Notes: generated by a model not told the origin, from the letters alone. A stretch of 64,000 bases of DNA from Pseudotabrizicola algicola (GCF_010915705.1 NZ_JAAIKE010000001.1:1116001-1180000); one strand, 5' to 3'; numbered from the stretch's first letter, positions 23,638 to 32,745 are shown. Translations and numbers: made by a program.

Positions 23638-23717
23638 CCCAATTCGGGCAAGACTAGGGGATGATCCTTAAGAAATCTTTGCCGACTGCCGGAGATTGCT
23701 ACGGCGACGGCATGACC

Positions 23718-25451
23718 TTACGGGGCCAAGATCAGCCCGCCCCCTTCCGGCAGGTTGAGCTGGTTGAGCGACAGCGGCATCATCGGAGGCGGTGCAGCCT
23801 GCCATGCGCGGATCAGCGCCTCGCCCGCTTCATATTGCGGCAAGGCACCGTTTGCGGGCAGCACCTCGCGCAGGCTGGGTCCTCGCATCGGGTCATTGTA
23901 GAACCCGGTGAACTGCACATAGCCGCCGGTGTTGTAATCCAGCAGCATCGCCTCTTCTCCCGGCAGGCCGGGTTGCAGGTCGGCGACCACCATCACACAT
24001 CCCGCGCCGCCACCGGGCATCTGGCGGGAACAGCTTTCGTGCAAGGCGTTCAGCCGATAGGCGTCAAGCGCCGCCAGATACATATCGCGCGTGGCACTTG
24101 CCCCTTCGGGCTGCAAAGGCATCACCGCGGCGACAGCGGCCAGCATCTCCTCGCGGCTGCTCGCCTCGTTCTGGCGGGCCGATTGCGCCAGCCGGCGGGC
24201 CAAGGCGTCTTGACCCGGCTCTGCCGCCTTCTCTTGCAGCGCGGCGCGGGCTTGCGCACCCGGCTTGCCCCAGCGGTCCAGCAAGGCCGGTTCGAACTCG
24301 GCCACCGGCAATCGGCCATCTTCCAGCCGCGTCATGACGCTACCGACCGAAAGCCGCTCGGCACTCAGGATCGGGGTCAGCGCCAGAGCCGCAACCGCCA
24401 TCAGTGCCAGCGCCATCACCACATTGGCCTGCCGGACCCGCGCCATCCAGCCGGCACCACGCAGAACCGCAAGCGCATAAAGCACGCCGTATCCAAGCCC
24501 GAGCACCGCCACCTGCGCGGCAAAGACCCGCTCGGGCGTCCAGCCGTATTGCGCCACGCGCACCCAGACCGCCCAAGCGCCCAAACCCGCCAGCAGCGGC
24601 AGCATCAGCGCCGTTGCCTGCGCCGCCCGTGCCAGAAGCGGGCTGCTCGTCGCCTCGTCGTCGCTCTGGTCGACCACGACCGTCACCAGGGTGGCCACCG
24701 CGCCCGCCATGGTAAGCAAGGTCAGAGCAAAGGACCATGTTCCGAACAGACCGGAAACCCCGCGCACGGGCAAGGCCAGCAGAAAAACCGCTGACACGAC
24801 AAAAACTACCGGCAGCAACAGCCGCAAAAGCCGCAAGATGAGATAGGGGCTGACATAATCGGAAAGCTCTTGCACAACGGCCAGCCCCAACCCCAGAACG
24901 CCGCCCGTGATGACCCAAGTCGTCGGCCCCAGATCGAGCATCCGGTCGATCAGGTCGATCCCCACCGCCTTGAGCAGCGCGTCAGACAGCAAGATCACCG
25001 CCCAGACCAATCCGACAAAGGCCCATGCCGCAACGGCCCGCACCACGATGGCCCATGCCTGGGCAAACAGGCTGGCATAATCGGTCCATCCCGCACCGTG
25101 GCGGGCGATCCAGAATGGCAGCGGCACCAGCGTCAGAATAGCAGCGCCAAGCACGGCATGCGGGCTGTCCAGAACCGCCTCGGGGCGCACAAAACCTGTG
25201 GCCGCCAGCGTCAGCAGCACCGCAACGCCGCCCGCAATCGCCCCCGCCCCCATCGCCGCGCGCCGCAGCGAGAGCGGCCCGGTCATCGCAAGAACGGCCG
25301 TGAAGAAGCAGGCCACAAACGTGGCCACGGCAAGCAGAGGCAAACCGCCCAGCACGCCGAGCTCCGCCAGTTCGGACAAAGCGTAAAGGCCGAGCCCCGC
25401 AGCAACACCTGTGGCCGTCAACACCGCCCGCGCGATCATCTGCTTGTTCAT
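23718..25451 (-). CDS. DUF4153-domain polytopic membrane protein
   Basis: A 577-residue inner-membrane protein. The first two-thirds (residues 1-380) hold about eleven hydrophobic helices, with the DUF4153-type segments WAFVGLVWAVILLSDALLKA and YVSPYLILRLLRLLLPVVFV. The last third is soluble (DRWGKPGAQARAALQEKAAE onwards), with a Pro-rich end. The start is ATG 25451 (MNKQMIARAV) with AAGG upstream; an in-frame extension to 25592 runs through a Pho-box-like array and is rejected. Function is unknown. No operon partner is evident. Confidence 0.85.
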   Translation of the reverse strand: MNKQMIARAVLTATGVAAGLGLYALSELAELGVLGGLPLLAVATFVACFFTAVLAMTGPLSLRRAAMGAGAIAGGVAVLLTLAATGFVRPEAVLDSPHAVLGAAILTLVPLPFWIARHGAGWTDYASLFAQAWAIVVRAVAAWAFVGLVWAVILLSDALLKAVGIDLIDRMLDLGPTTWVITGGVLGLGLAVVQELSDYVSPYLILRLLRLLLPVVFVVSAVFLLALPVRGVSGLFGTWSFALTLLTMAGAVATLVTVVVDQSDDEATSSPLLARAAQATALMLPLLAGLGAWAVWVRVAQYGWTPERVFAAQVAVLGLGYGVLYALAVLRGAGWMARVRQANVVMALALMAVAALALTPILSAERLSVGSVMTRLEDGRLPVAEFEPALLDRWGKPGAQARAALQEKAAEPGQDALARRLAQSARQNEASSREEMLAAVAAVMPLQPEGASATRDMYLAALDAYRLNALHESCSRQMPGGGAGCVMVVADLQPGLPGEEAMLLDYNTGGYVQFTGFYNDPMRGPSLREVLPANGALPQYEAGEALIRAWQAAPPPMMPLSLNQLNLPEGGGLILAP

Positions 25452-25847
25452 GCCCGGACCTTCTGGCTGTTGCATCGGGCGAGAGGCTACCCTCGGCGCG
25501 CCCAAAGAACCAGAGCCTGCACGCCGCATGCAACACCCGAAGATTGCGCACACCGTCATCTCCTTGTTACAAAATTGTCGCATCAAGGTCATGCCCCTGC
25601 GCTAAGGGTCGCAAAACCGCCGCAGCCTGTCCAAGCAGGGCATCGCATCCAAGGAAAGTTGCCGGGCCATGACCGCCAAGATTTCTCAGCACAGCAGCCC
25701 GCGGCAGAGCCGCCGTGTCGAGCCAAAGCGCGGGTTGCGGGCCATGCCCTTGCGGATCACTGCCGGAGCGCGCAGTTTTTTGCTATGAGAGATGACCTGC
25801 CCCCCGCCCCTTTTCACTGCGGCCAGATTGGCAAAGGACCAAAGATC
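25452..25847. other. Divergent intergenic region between the DUF4153 gene and phoU
   Basis: This 396-base region contains the Pho-box-like array (25553-25592). The rest shows no convincing gene; a 38-codon frame starting at 25669 has no ribosome site or family match. In many proteobacteria pstSCAB would precede phoU, but no pst sequence is present here. Confidence 0.6.
25553..25592 (+). promoter_or_regulatory. Putative Pho box (four 7-mers at 11-bp period)
   Basis: Four direct 7-base elements start at 25553, 25564, 25575 and 25586: CCGTCAT, TTGTTAC, TTGTCGC and AGGTCAT, each separated by four bases. This is the architecture of PhoB sites (CTGTCAT-N4-CTGTCAT). It lies 255 bases before phoU and about 100 bases before the divergent DUF4153 gene. 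Either could be the target. Confidence 0.6.
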
Positions 25848-26570
25848 ATGATTTCCGAGCCACATATCAGCTCTGCCTTTGACCGCGAACTTGAAGGCGT
25901 GCAGGCGCTTGTCATGAAGATGGGCGGCATGGTGGAACATGCCCTGCTGCAAGCGGCGGCGGCGCTGGAGACGAGAGACGAGGCGCTCGCCGCGCAGGTG
26001 CGCGCCCAAGATCAGGCGATCGATGCGCTTGAGGATCAGATCCACACCGAATGCGCACGCATCATCGCGCTGCGCGCCCCCACCGCCACCGACTTGCGCA
26101 CGGTCTTGACCGTCATGCGTATTGTCGGATCGCTGGAGCGGTCGGGCGATTACGCCAAGAACCTTGCCAAACGCGCGCAGGTGCTCAACCAGATGCGGCC
26201 GGTGAACGGCTCTGCCGGGTCCATCTCGCGCATGGCACGCTCGGTCGTGGGTTTGCTCAAGGACTCGCTCGATGCCTTTGTGACCCGAGACGCACGGCTT
26301 GCCGAAGACGTGCGCCGCCGCGACGCCGAGGTGGACCAGATGTATAACTCGGTGTTCCGCGAATTCCTCACCCATATGCTGGAAGACCCGCGCAACATCA
26401 CTGCCTGCATGCATCTGCATTTCATCGCCAAGAACATCGAGCGGGTGGGCGACCATGCCACCGGCATTGCCGAGCAGGTGATCTATCTGGTCACAGGGGT
26501 GATACCGGATGACGAGCGGCCGAAGGTCGACGTCACCTCGCTGACCGATATTCCCACAACAACACTCTGA
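25848..26570 (+). CDS. phoU: PhoU, phosphate signalling regulator
   Basis: Cytoplasmic negative regulator linking the Pst phosphate importer with PhoR/PhoB. The 240 residues form two PhoU repeats of three helices each, with the metal-binding motifs RSGDYAKNLAKRA in the first and ERVGDHATGIAEQV in the second (E/D-xxxD pattern). The start is ATG 25848, with AAAGGACC about 10 bases upstream; the longer upstream frame is the antisense of the DUF4153 gene. phoB follows after 8 bases. pst genes and phoR are not nearby. Confidence 0.95.
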   Translation: MISEPHISSAFDRELEGVQALVMKMGGMVEHALLQAAAALETRDEALAAQVRAQDQAIDALEDQIHTECARIIALRAPTATDLRTVLTVMRIVGSLERSGDYAKNLAKRAQVLNQMRPVNGSAGSISRMARSVVGLLKDSLDAFVTRDARLAEDVRRRDAEVDQMYNSVFREFLTHMLEDPRNITACMHLHFIAKNIERVGDHATGIAEQVIYLVTGVIPDDERPKVDVTSLTDIPTTTL

Positions 26571-26578
26571 GGCCCCCG

Positions 26579-27271
26579 ATGGCGCATACATCCCAGCCTG
26601 TTGTCCTGCTGGTCGAGGACGAGCCGGCGCAACGCGAAGTGCTGGCCTATAACCTTGAAGCCGAAGGATTTCGCGTCGTGCAGGCCGCCAATGGCGAAGA
26701 TGCGCTGCTGTTCGTCGACGAGGACACGCCCGACATCATCATCCTCGACTGGATGATGCCCCAGCTGTCCGGCATCGAAGTCTGCCGCAGGCTCAAGATG
26801 CGCCCCGAAACCCGCGCCATCCCGATCATCATGCTATCGGCCCGCGCCGAAGAGGTGGACCGCATCCGCGGTCTTGAAACCGGGGCCGATGACTATGTGA
26901 TCAAACCCTATTCTGTGCTGGAACTCATGGCGCGCGCGCGGGTGCAGTTGCGCCGGGTGCGGCCCTCTTCCATCGGCGTCGTCCTTGAATGGGATGACAT
27001 CCGGCTCGACCCCGAAACCCACCGTGTCTACCGTGGCGACCATGTGCTCAAGCTCGGCCCGACAGAATTTCGCCTGCTGTCGACCTTCATGGAAAAACCG
27101 GGGCGCGTTTGGTCGCGTGAGCAGTTGCTCGATCGGGTCTGGGGCCGCGACATCTATGTCGACAGCCGCACGGTGGATGTGCACATCGGCCGCCTGCGCA
27201 AATCGCTGATGCAGAACGGCGGTGAAGATCCGCTTCGCACGGTGCGGGGTGCAGGCTACGCGCTAGGCTAG
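26579..27271 (+). CDS. phoB: PhoB, phosphate-regulon response regulator
   Basis: OmpR/PhoB-class transcription factor activating phosphate-starvation genes. The receiver domain (1-125) has acidic VEDE near 12-15, phosphoacceptor Asp in IIILDWMMPQLSG (about residue 57), and the KPYSVLEL lysine. The DNA-binding winged helix (135-230) has GPTEFRLLSTFMEKPGRVWS and SRTVDVHIGRLRKSL, as in PhoB. The 230 residues are the normal length. It lies 8 bases downstream of phoU and is expected to bind the array at 25553-25592 (inference). Confidence 0.95.
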   Translation: MAHTSQPVVLLVEDEPAQREVLAYNLEAEGFRVVQAANGEDALLFVDEDTPDIIILDWMMPQLSGIEVCRRLKMRPETRAIPIIMLSARAEEVDRIRGLETGADDYVIKPYSVLELMARARVQLRRVRPSSIGVVLEWDDIRLDPETHRVYRGDHVLKLGPTEFRLLSTFMEKPGRVWSREQLLDRVWGRDIYVDSRTVDVHIGRLRKSLMQNGGEDPLRTVRGAGYALG

Positions 27272-27317
27272 GCGAACGCGCCTCCTGCGCACCGGGTGTC
27301 CACGCACAGCCTGACGG

Positions 27318-27683
27318 TCAGCCGCCGCGCTGCCGCCACGCTTCCAGAAAGGCGCGCACGCATGTCACCACATGGGCAAACCTGTCACCCCCCAGATGTA
27401 CCCCGCCATACCAGCGCGTGACCACCACCACACAGTCATGCAGCCCCTCGCGCTCCAGCATCTTCAGAATGACCGCGCCCGCCCCCGCCTCGCCGTCGTC
27501 ATTCTTGATCGGGCCCCCGTCAGACAGGATCACGGCCCAGGTGTTGTGGGTGGCCTTCGCAAAGCGCTTTTCCCGCTTCAGATCGCGCAGAAACGTATCC
27601 ACCTCCGCCCGTCCTGCAACCGCGCCGCCCGTCACCGCGTAGCGCGAGCCGCGGTCTGTCACCACCTTGTCCAGTCGGATCAT
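27318..27683 (-). CDS. YigZ/IMPACT-family protein (N-terminal domain only)
   Basis: A 121-residue protein of the IMPACT/UPF0029 family. The conserved core is ATHNTWAVILSDGG, then DDGEAGAGAVILKMLEREGL and VVVVTRWYGGVHLGGDRFAH. Typical bacterial YigZ has about 200 residues with a second DUF1949 domain; here only the first domain exists, ending in AWRQRGG. The frame is clean and the start is unambiguous, so this is a natural short version rather than a broken gene. The molecular function of the family is not settled (translation-linked regulation in eukaryotes). Confidence 0.87.
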   Translation of the reverse strand: MIRLDKVVTDRGSRYAVTGGAVAGRAEVDTFLRDLKREKRFAKATHNTWAVILSDGGPIKNDDGEAGAGAVILKMLEREGLHDCVVVVTRWYGGVHLGGDRFAHVVTCVRAFLEAWRQRGG

Positions 27684-27731
27684 GCGCCTCTCCCGATCAC
27701 CGCCTTTCCCTGACGGTGACGGCGCAAAAGG

Positions 27732-27989
27732 TCAATGGCGCAGCGACAGCACTTCCAGCGCCGTCTTGTTCGGACAAAACACCGGCGGGCAGGACGTCCC
27801 TGTTGCGGTCGCCAGCCAAGCGGTGCAGGCGGTTTTCTGTGAACAGGCCTCGCAGCGCGAGACAAGCTGGCCCAGCTCCTTGCGCGTCAGCCAGCCATCG
27901 ACCACCGCCGAGGGAAGATTGACGCCCAACACCCTTGCCATGCCGCGTGTCAGTCCCCAGGCAAGAGGGGCATCCGAAAATCCGATCAT
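27732..27989 (-). CDS. DUF6455-family small cysteine-rich protein
   Basis: An 85-residue protein from ATG 27989 (MIGFSDAPLAWGLTRGMARV). A TTG six codons upstream is possible. The region WLTRKELGQLVSRCEACSQ followed by C-x4-W and C-x5-C gives five closely spaced Cys, the arrangement of the DUF6455 family common in Rhodobacterales. The cysteines could bind a metal or iron-sulfur cluster; that is inference. It is 48 bases upstream of yigZ on the same strand, with no clear regulatory site. Confidence 0.75.
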   Translation of the reverse strand: MIGFSDAPLAWGLTRGMARVLGVNLPSAVVDGWLTRKELGQLVSRCEACSQKTACTAWLATATGTSCPPVFCPNKTALEVLSLRH

Positions 27990-28087
27990 CACCGCACCCG
28001 TTGTCAAAGCGAGATGTCCAGACCAGGGTCAGGACAGCTCTGCCAGACTGCGGCGCGATTGGCGGGGCCGCCTTGATGCAGATCAAG

Positions 28088-28828
28088 TCAGCGCAAAGTG
28101 GCTACGACGCGCCGCACGACTTCCTTTCGCTGGGCGTTTGGCGGATGGGTGCCGAGGAACTGGTCGCCCGGATCGGGCAAACGGTCAAAAAAGGCGGTGC
28201 CGCGCAGGGGATCGAACCCCGCCCGGAAGGCAATCTCGGCCCCCAAAGCGTCGGCCTCCAGCTCGAAGTCACGCGCATAGGTGCGCGCGCCCATGTTCGC
28301 GCCCATCTGCTGCGCCGCGCGCACCGCATCTGGCGGCGCGCCCGAGGCCTGCGCGAGAACGCCAGCCAGAACCGCCCCGGTCACAGCAGTGCGCTGCACC
28401 TGCGGGATATGGCCCGCAATGTGGTGCGCAGCTTCATGGCCCACGACAAAGGCGATCTCGTCGGCGTTACGCGCATCGGCGATCAGGGAAAGCGTGAAGC
28501 CGACAATGGGCCGCCCGCTGCGATCCAGGGTCTGGAAGGCATTTGGCGGCTGGCCCGGACGGTCATCGACCACAATCTGGAAATCGCAATTGAGGCTCGG
28601 GTTTCGCGCGCGGCACATCGCTTCGGCCACAGGTTCCACGCGTTCGACCACCGCAACGAAATTGCGCGCCGCCTGCTCGGGGGTCAGCAGACCTTCGGTA
28701 AAGGGCGGGCTGGCCACAGGCAGCGGCGTCGGGGAAACCACAGGGCCCCCCGCCGGAAAGCCGGTTGGCTGGCACCCAGCCAGAACCAGCGCCACAAAAG
28801 CCGCCCACGCCGATCTTTGAACGCCCAT
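28088..28828 (-). CDS. M48-family metalloprotease, lipoprotein
   Basis: Membrane-anchored zinc protease of the M48 family, probably in periplasmic quality control (similar to LoiP/BepA in general type). The start at 28828 gives MGVQRSAWAAFVALVLAGCQ, a lipoprotein signal with lipobox LAGC and lipidated C19. The zinc site is HEAAH at 131-135 within VVGHEAAHHIAGH, with the third ligand in the later FELEADALGAEIAFRAG helix. Length 246 residues. The in-frame extension to 28936 is not used because it would destroy the signal peptide. Confidence 0.9.
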   Translation of the reverse strand: MGVQRSAWAAFVALVLAGCQPTGFPAGGPVVSPTPLPVASPPFTEGLLTPEQAARNFVAVVERVEPVAEAMCRARNPSLNCDFQIVVDDRPGQPPNAFQTLDRSGRPIVGFTLSLIADARNADEIAFVVGHEAAHHIAGHIPQVQRTAVTGAVLAGVLAQASGAPPDAVRAAQQMGANMGARTYARDFELEADALGAEIAFRAGFDPLRGTAFFDRLPDPGDQFLGTHPPNAQRKEVVRRVVATLR

Positions 28829-28971
28829 ACGCCGCCTCTTGTTATGGATTTTCGGGCGAAGATAGCAGGTGTCGGCGCAGACAAAAGGGCTGCCAAGCGG
28901 CCTCACGTCAAGTTGCACGGCGGGCGCAATTCCCATTGCGCTTGCGGCGTCGACATGGCTAGTCTTGGGGC

Positions 28972-29214
28972 ATGTTTACCATCGAGCACGACTTTGACGC
29001 CACCGTGATCACCCTGATCGACGAAGGCGCGGACCCGCTGGAAGAGGATGTCACCATCCTTGCTTTCGAAGAATGTGTCGTCCTTGAACAGGAGGACCCG
29101 CTATCGGGTGATGTGGTGCGCATCAGCCTGTCCATGGGCCAGCTTGCCGATCTTGCCGCCGCGCTCGATCTGCCCGAGGGCAGTTACAGGCTGGAACGCC
29201 CTTCCAAAACCTGA
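28972..29214 (+). CDS. Small acidic hypothetical protein
   Basis: An 80-residue acidic protein (MFTIEHDFDATVITLIDEGA) with strands alternating with Asp/Glu-rich turns and a C-terminal helix LSMGQLADLAAALDLPEGSY. No signal peptide or cysteine motif; one Cys at about residue 35. Family not recognised. It stands alone between the divergent M48 gene and the nitroreductase, starting 9 bases after TCTTGGGG. Confidence 0.75.
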   Translation: MFTIEHDFDATVITLIDEGADPLEEDVTILAFEECVVLEQEDPLSGDVVRISLSMGQLADLAAALDLPEGSYRLERPSKT

Positions 29215-29428
29215 CCGTACACAGGACCGCCCGCCGGCCTCAAGGAGCACGTAGTGCCCGCCTTGGAGGGAACGTCGGCGCGTGTCTTCGCGCACCCTGC
29301 CCTGTTGCTTCTGTCTGTGCATTCCGGCAAAGCCACTGCGCAGCGCGGACAGGCCAGACCCTGTCAAACGGGCTGGCATTGGGATGCGCCAAAGCATAGC
29401 CTGCCCTGACCCTTGACCGGAGCAAACG

Positions 29429-30001
29429 ATGCCTGATCCGAACCCCGCCGTGCTCGACTATCTGGCGAACCGCCGCTCGCCCGGAGCCAAGTTGTTCACC
29501 GCTCCCGTGCCAGACCGCGACCAACTGATGCAGATCCTGACCCTTGCCACGCGTGTGCCGGACCACGGCAAGCTGGAGCCGTGGCGGATGATTGTGCTCG
29601 ACCGCGCGGCGATGACTCGGCTGGCCGATCTGGCCGAGGAAAGGGCAAGGGAACTGGGCGCGGATGCCGAGAAGATCGAGAAAGGCCGCGGCCAGTTTGA
29701 TCGCGGCCATCTGGCGGTCGTGGTCATCTCGTCGCCCAAGGATGCCGAAAAGGTGCCGCTTGCCGAGCAGGTGCTCTCGGCCGGAGCGTTGTGCATGAAC
29801 CTGGTGCATGCCGCCACCGCAGCGGGCTGGGGGGCATGCTGGCTGTCGGGCTGGCCGTCGCATGACGCGACCTTCCGCGCCCGGGCCTTCGGCTGCGCTC
29901 CCGAGGAGACGGTGGCGGGCATCATCCACATCGCGACACCCGGGCCGATGGCCCCGGACCGCCCGCGCCCGGACCTTGCGCGGCTTGTCAGCTGGTCCTG
30001 A
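29429..30001 (+). CDS. Nitroreductase-family (YdjA-like) flavoprotein
   Basis: FMN-dependent oxidoreductase of the small YdjA type, 190 residues. The N-terminus has the FMN-phosphate-binding motif NRRSPGAKLF and the conserved THARVPDHGKLEPWR-like block (here LATRVPDHGKLEPWRMIVLD). The centre has AEQVLSAGALCMNLVHAATA and GWGACWLSGW, then a GIIHIATPG strand. The physiological substrate is unknown for this group. It lies 1 base before the CysZ/EI24 gene, with which it is probably co-transcribed. Confidence 0.9.
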   Translation: MPDPNPAVLDYLANRRSPGAKLFTAPVPDRDQLMQILTLATRVPDHGKLEPWRMIVLDRAAMTRLADLAEERARELGADAEKIEKGRGQFDRGHLAVVVISSPKDAEKVPLAEQVLSAGALCMNLVHAATAAGWGACWLSGWPSHDATFRARAFGCAPEETVAGIIHIATPGPMAPDRPRPDLARLVSWS

Positions 30002-30002
30002 C

Positions 30003-30695
30003 ATGATCCTCGGGGATTTCCTCAAGGCGGTGCGGCAACTGGGCGACCGGCGTTTCCGGCGGGTCATGGGAATTGGGGTCCTGCTGACGCTGGCGCTGCT
30101 GGTGGCGGTCTATGCGGCCTTTCTGGCGCTGATCCAGACCTTTACCCCCGAGAGCATCGACATCCCTTTCATCGGGCCGGTCGAAGGGCTGGATACGCTG
30201 CTGTCCTGGGGCTCGGCGCTGTTCATGATCGGGCTGTCGGTGTTTCTGATGATGCCGGTCGCCTCGGCCTTCACGGGGCTGTTTCTGGAGGATGTCGCGC
30301 AGGCGGTGGAGGACCGGCACTATCCGGCCCTGCCGCCGGTGCCGCGTGTGGGCTGGGGGGATGCGCTGGTGGATGCCGCGAATTTCTTCGCCCTGCTCAT
30401 CGCGGTCAATGCGCTGGCGCTGGTCCTTTATGCCTTTGCGGGACCCTTCGTTCCGGTGGTGTTCTGGGCGGTGAACGGGTTCGTGCTGGGGCGGGAATAC
30501 TTCACCCTGGTGGCCATGCGGCGGCTGGGGCGGGTCGGGGCCAAGGCGTTGGGAAAGCGGCATCGGGGCAAGATCTGGCTGGCCGGCACATTGATGGCCG
30601 CCCCCCTGTCGGTGCCGCTGGTCAACCTGCTGATCCCCGTACTGGGGGCGGCGACCTTTACCCACCTGTTCCACCGGTTGAACACCAAAGGGTGA
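30003..30695 (+). CDS. EI24/CysZ-type membrane protein
   Basis: A 230-residue polytopic protein of the EI24 domain family, which includes the sulfate transporter CysZ. The start ATG 30003 immediately follows the nitroreductase stop. Four hydrophobic segments (about 22-45, 72-95, 130-155 and 195-220) alternate with conserved GYLFLEDVAQAVE-like (here TGLFLEDVAQAVEDRHYP) and VNGFVLGREYFTLVAMRRLG blocks. Whether it moves sulfate is not certain, since no cys genes are near. Confidence 0.85.
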   Translation: MILGDFLKAVRQLGDRRFRRVMGIGVLLTLALLVAVYAAFLALIQTFTPESIDIPFIGPVEGLDTLLSWGSALFMIGLSVFLMMPVASAFTGLFLEDVAQAVEDRHYPALPPVPRVGWGDALVDAANFFALLIAVNALALVLYAFAGPFVPVVFWAVNGFVLGREYFTLVAMRRLGRVGAKALGKRHRGKIWLAGTLMAAPLSVPLVNLLIPVLGAATFTHLFHRLNTKG

Positions 30696-31052
30696 GGGCG
30701 CCCCCTGTGTTACAGGAAGGGCTTTCCCGTGTTATCAATGGCTTGACCCTGCGGGATTAACGCTTTTTTAACTCATGCGGGGTGGCAGCGGAGCGGCTGC
30801 GCCGCGCTATCTTTATCTCGGCTCTGGCCTGCGGCCAACCGCCTCGGGCAGAGGGGCTTTGCCCCTCGCCGCCCGAAGGGGGCGGCTCACCCCAGAGTAT
30901 TTGGGAAAGCAGCAAATCAAGGCACGGGATTGCTGCTTCTCAAAATACTCCCGCCGGAGGCATCCCACGGCTGTGCCCTGCGATCCCCCGTCAGGACCGC
31001 CGCCCACGCCAGACCAGCGGGTCTTGCGCGGACCGCCTGGCATTGCACCTTT
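30696..31052. other. Intergenic region with repeat element
   Basis: This 357-base region follows the EI24 gene. It carries a short GAGGGGCTTTGCCCCTC hairpin near 30853 and a full copy of the dispersed inverted repeat (30895-30967). No gene was recognised. The left part may include the transcript end of the EI24 gene, and the right part may be remnant sequence of the adjacent pseudogene. Confidence 0.6.
30895..30967. repeat. Dispersed intergenic inverted repeat, family A, copy 1
   Basis: Two arms face each other: AGTATTTGGGAAAGCAGCAA (about 30897-30916) and TTGCTGCTTCTCAAAATACT (30931-30950). The outer end continues CCCGCCGGAGGCATCC. The core CCTCCGGCGGGAGTATTTGG (read on the minus strand) recurs near 34801, 57960 and 60500. 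Confidence 0.8.
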
Positions 31053-31628
31053 TCAAATGCTCCCGAGCGGTGCCGACGGGCGGCGCAAGGTGGAGGGGGC
31101 GCGGCCGTAGAGTTTGAGGAAGGCCGCGTTGAAGCGGCGGATGCTGCCGAACCCGGCCTGCAGGGCCACCTCGGCCAAGGGGAGTGCCGTATCGGTGAGC
31201 AGCCGCTTGGCGCGGGCGATGCGCAGGGTCTGTGCCGTCTGCATCGGAGAGGCCCCGACATGACGGTCAAACAGCCGGGCCAGATGGCGGCTGCAGACCC
31301 CGAGGCGCGCGGCGAGGGCATCGACGCTGCCCCGGTCCAGCGCCCCGTCATGGATGAGGCGCAGCGCACGGTCCACCGTGGCCTTCGTGCCCTGCTAGGC
31401 CGGACAGAAGGGTGCGGTTTCCGGGCGGCAGCGCAGACAGGGGCGGTAGCCGGCCCGTTCTGCTGCCGCTGCGGTGGGATAAAAGCTGACATTGCGGGTC
31501 AGCGGCTGCCGGACCGGGCAGACCGGGCGGCAGTAGATCCCTGTCGTGCGCACCGCCGTGAAGAACAGCCCGTCGAAAGACGGATCGCGGCGGAGGCGGG
31601 CAGTGTTGCAGGTGTCGAAATCGAGCAT
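31053..31628 (-). pseudogene. Broken Ada/AlkA-type regulator gene with in-frame stop
   Basis: The N-terminal part (31628-31395) encodes an Ada zinc-binding domain ([20 protein letters not shown], then [15 protein letters not shown] and [13 protein letters not shown] with the four zinc cysteines). A TAG at 31397-31395 stands exactly where intact relatives have Trp before GT. The same frame continues with GTKATVDRALRLIHDGALD and an AraC-type helix-turn-helix (LGVCSRHLARLFDRHVGASP) to a stop at 31053. The AlkA glycosylase or methyltransferase domain expected next is missing. One nonsense change (TGG to TAG) and a 3' loss explain the pattern. Readthrough is not excluded. Confidence 0.85.
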
Positions 31629-31756
31629 GGGCCGAGTGTCGCCCTGCGCCGCGCGCCTGACAAGACCGGAGCGGGGAACGAGGTCCGGAAACGGCCAGAC
31701 AGCGGCGGCGGGAGGCGATAGGCAGGACCCGGCGGAAAACGGGAGGAAGAGCACCG

Positions 31757-32656
31757 ATGCGGATGAGCCTGCAGGATGTCGCGTTGCTTCTGATGCTGTC
31801 CTTCCTGTGGGGGGGCGCGTTTTTCCTTGCCGCCGTGGCCGTGACCGGGTTGCCGCCGCTGACCGTCGTTCTGGCCCGCTGCGCGCTTGCCGCAGGCGCG
31901 TTGGCGCTGGGCCTCCGTCTGGCCGGAATGCGCTGGCCCTTGCAGCGCGCGGCGCGCGGGCCGTTCCTGATCATGGGGTTTTTGAACAATCTGCTGCCCT
32001 TCAGCCTGTTGTTCTGGGCGCAGACCGTGATTCCCAGCGGGCTGGCCGCGATCCTGAATGCGACGACGCCGGTGTTTGCGGCGGTAGCGGCCCATGTCTT
32101 GCTGCCGGATGAGCCGATGGCGCGGCACCGGATGGCCGGGATGGCCTTCGGCTTTCTGGGGGTGGTGGTCTTGCTGGGCGGCGGCGGTGTTGCGGGGGGC
32201 GGATTGGCCGGACCGGGGATGCTGGCCTGTCTGGCGGCGGCGCTGTCTTACGGTTTGGCCGGCACCTATGGCCGGAGGTTCCGCGGCATGGGGCTGGCCC
32301 CGGCGCAAGTGGCGCTCGGGCAACTGGCGGCGACGACGCTGATGATGGCCCCGGTTGTCGCGGTGGTCGAGCGGCCCTGGACTTTGGCCGCACCGCCGCT
32401 TTCGGTGGGGCTGGCGGTTCTGGTGCTGGCCCTTGCCTCGACGGCGCTGGCCTATGTGATCTTCTTCCGGCTGCTGGCCTCGGCGGGCGCGGTCAACACG
32501 GCGCTGGTGACCCTGCTGATTCCGGCGAGCGCCATCCTGCTGGGCGCGCTGTTTCTGGGCGAGACGCTGGATGCACGGCATTATGCCGGGCTGGCGCTAA
32601 TTTCAGCCGGGCTGGTGGCGATGGATGGGCGCGTGCTGGCATGGCGGCGGCGCTAG
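31757..32656 (+). CDS. EamA/DMT-superfamily transporter
   Basis: Inner-membrane exporter of the drug/metabolite transporter superfamily, 299 residues with ten predicted helices arranged as two EamA repeats (about 8-133 and 148-292). The first repeat opens [20 protein letters not shown]. The second repeat ends [20 protein letters not shown], the usual EamA signature. It is divergent from the broken ada-type gene, with 128 bases between. The substrate cannot be predicted; amino acids or metabolites are typical. Confidence 0.9.
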   Translation: MRMSLQDVALLLMLSFLWGGAFFLAAVAVTGLPPLTVVLARCALAAGALALGLRLAGMRWPLQRAARGPFLIMGFLNNLLPFSLLFWAQTVIPSGLAAILNATTPVFAAVAAHVLLPDEPMARHRMAGMAFGFLGVVVLLGGGGVAGGGLAGPGMLACLAAALSYGLAGTYGRRFRGMGLAPAQVALGQLAATTLMMAPVVAVVERPWTLAAPPLSVGLAVLVLALASTALAYVIFFRLLASAGAVNTALVTLLIPASAILLGALFLGETLDARHYAGLALISAGLVAMDGRVLAWRRR

Positions 32657-32745
32657 CCGCGTCCGAGCCTCGGCGGCGGGCGGAAGCGGCACGAAAACGG
32701 CGCGCCCCCCGGGGGGAGCGCACCCTGGCCAAGACGTCCGGGCGA

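Noticed and set aside
25669-25785. 38-codon ORF in the leader of phoU
   Set aside because: No ribosome site, no family resemblance, and composition like non-coding DNA.
24870-25847. Upstream extension of phoU on the plus strand
   Set aside because: The frame runs antisense through the DUF4153 gene. PhoU similarity starts exactly at ATG 25848.
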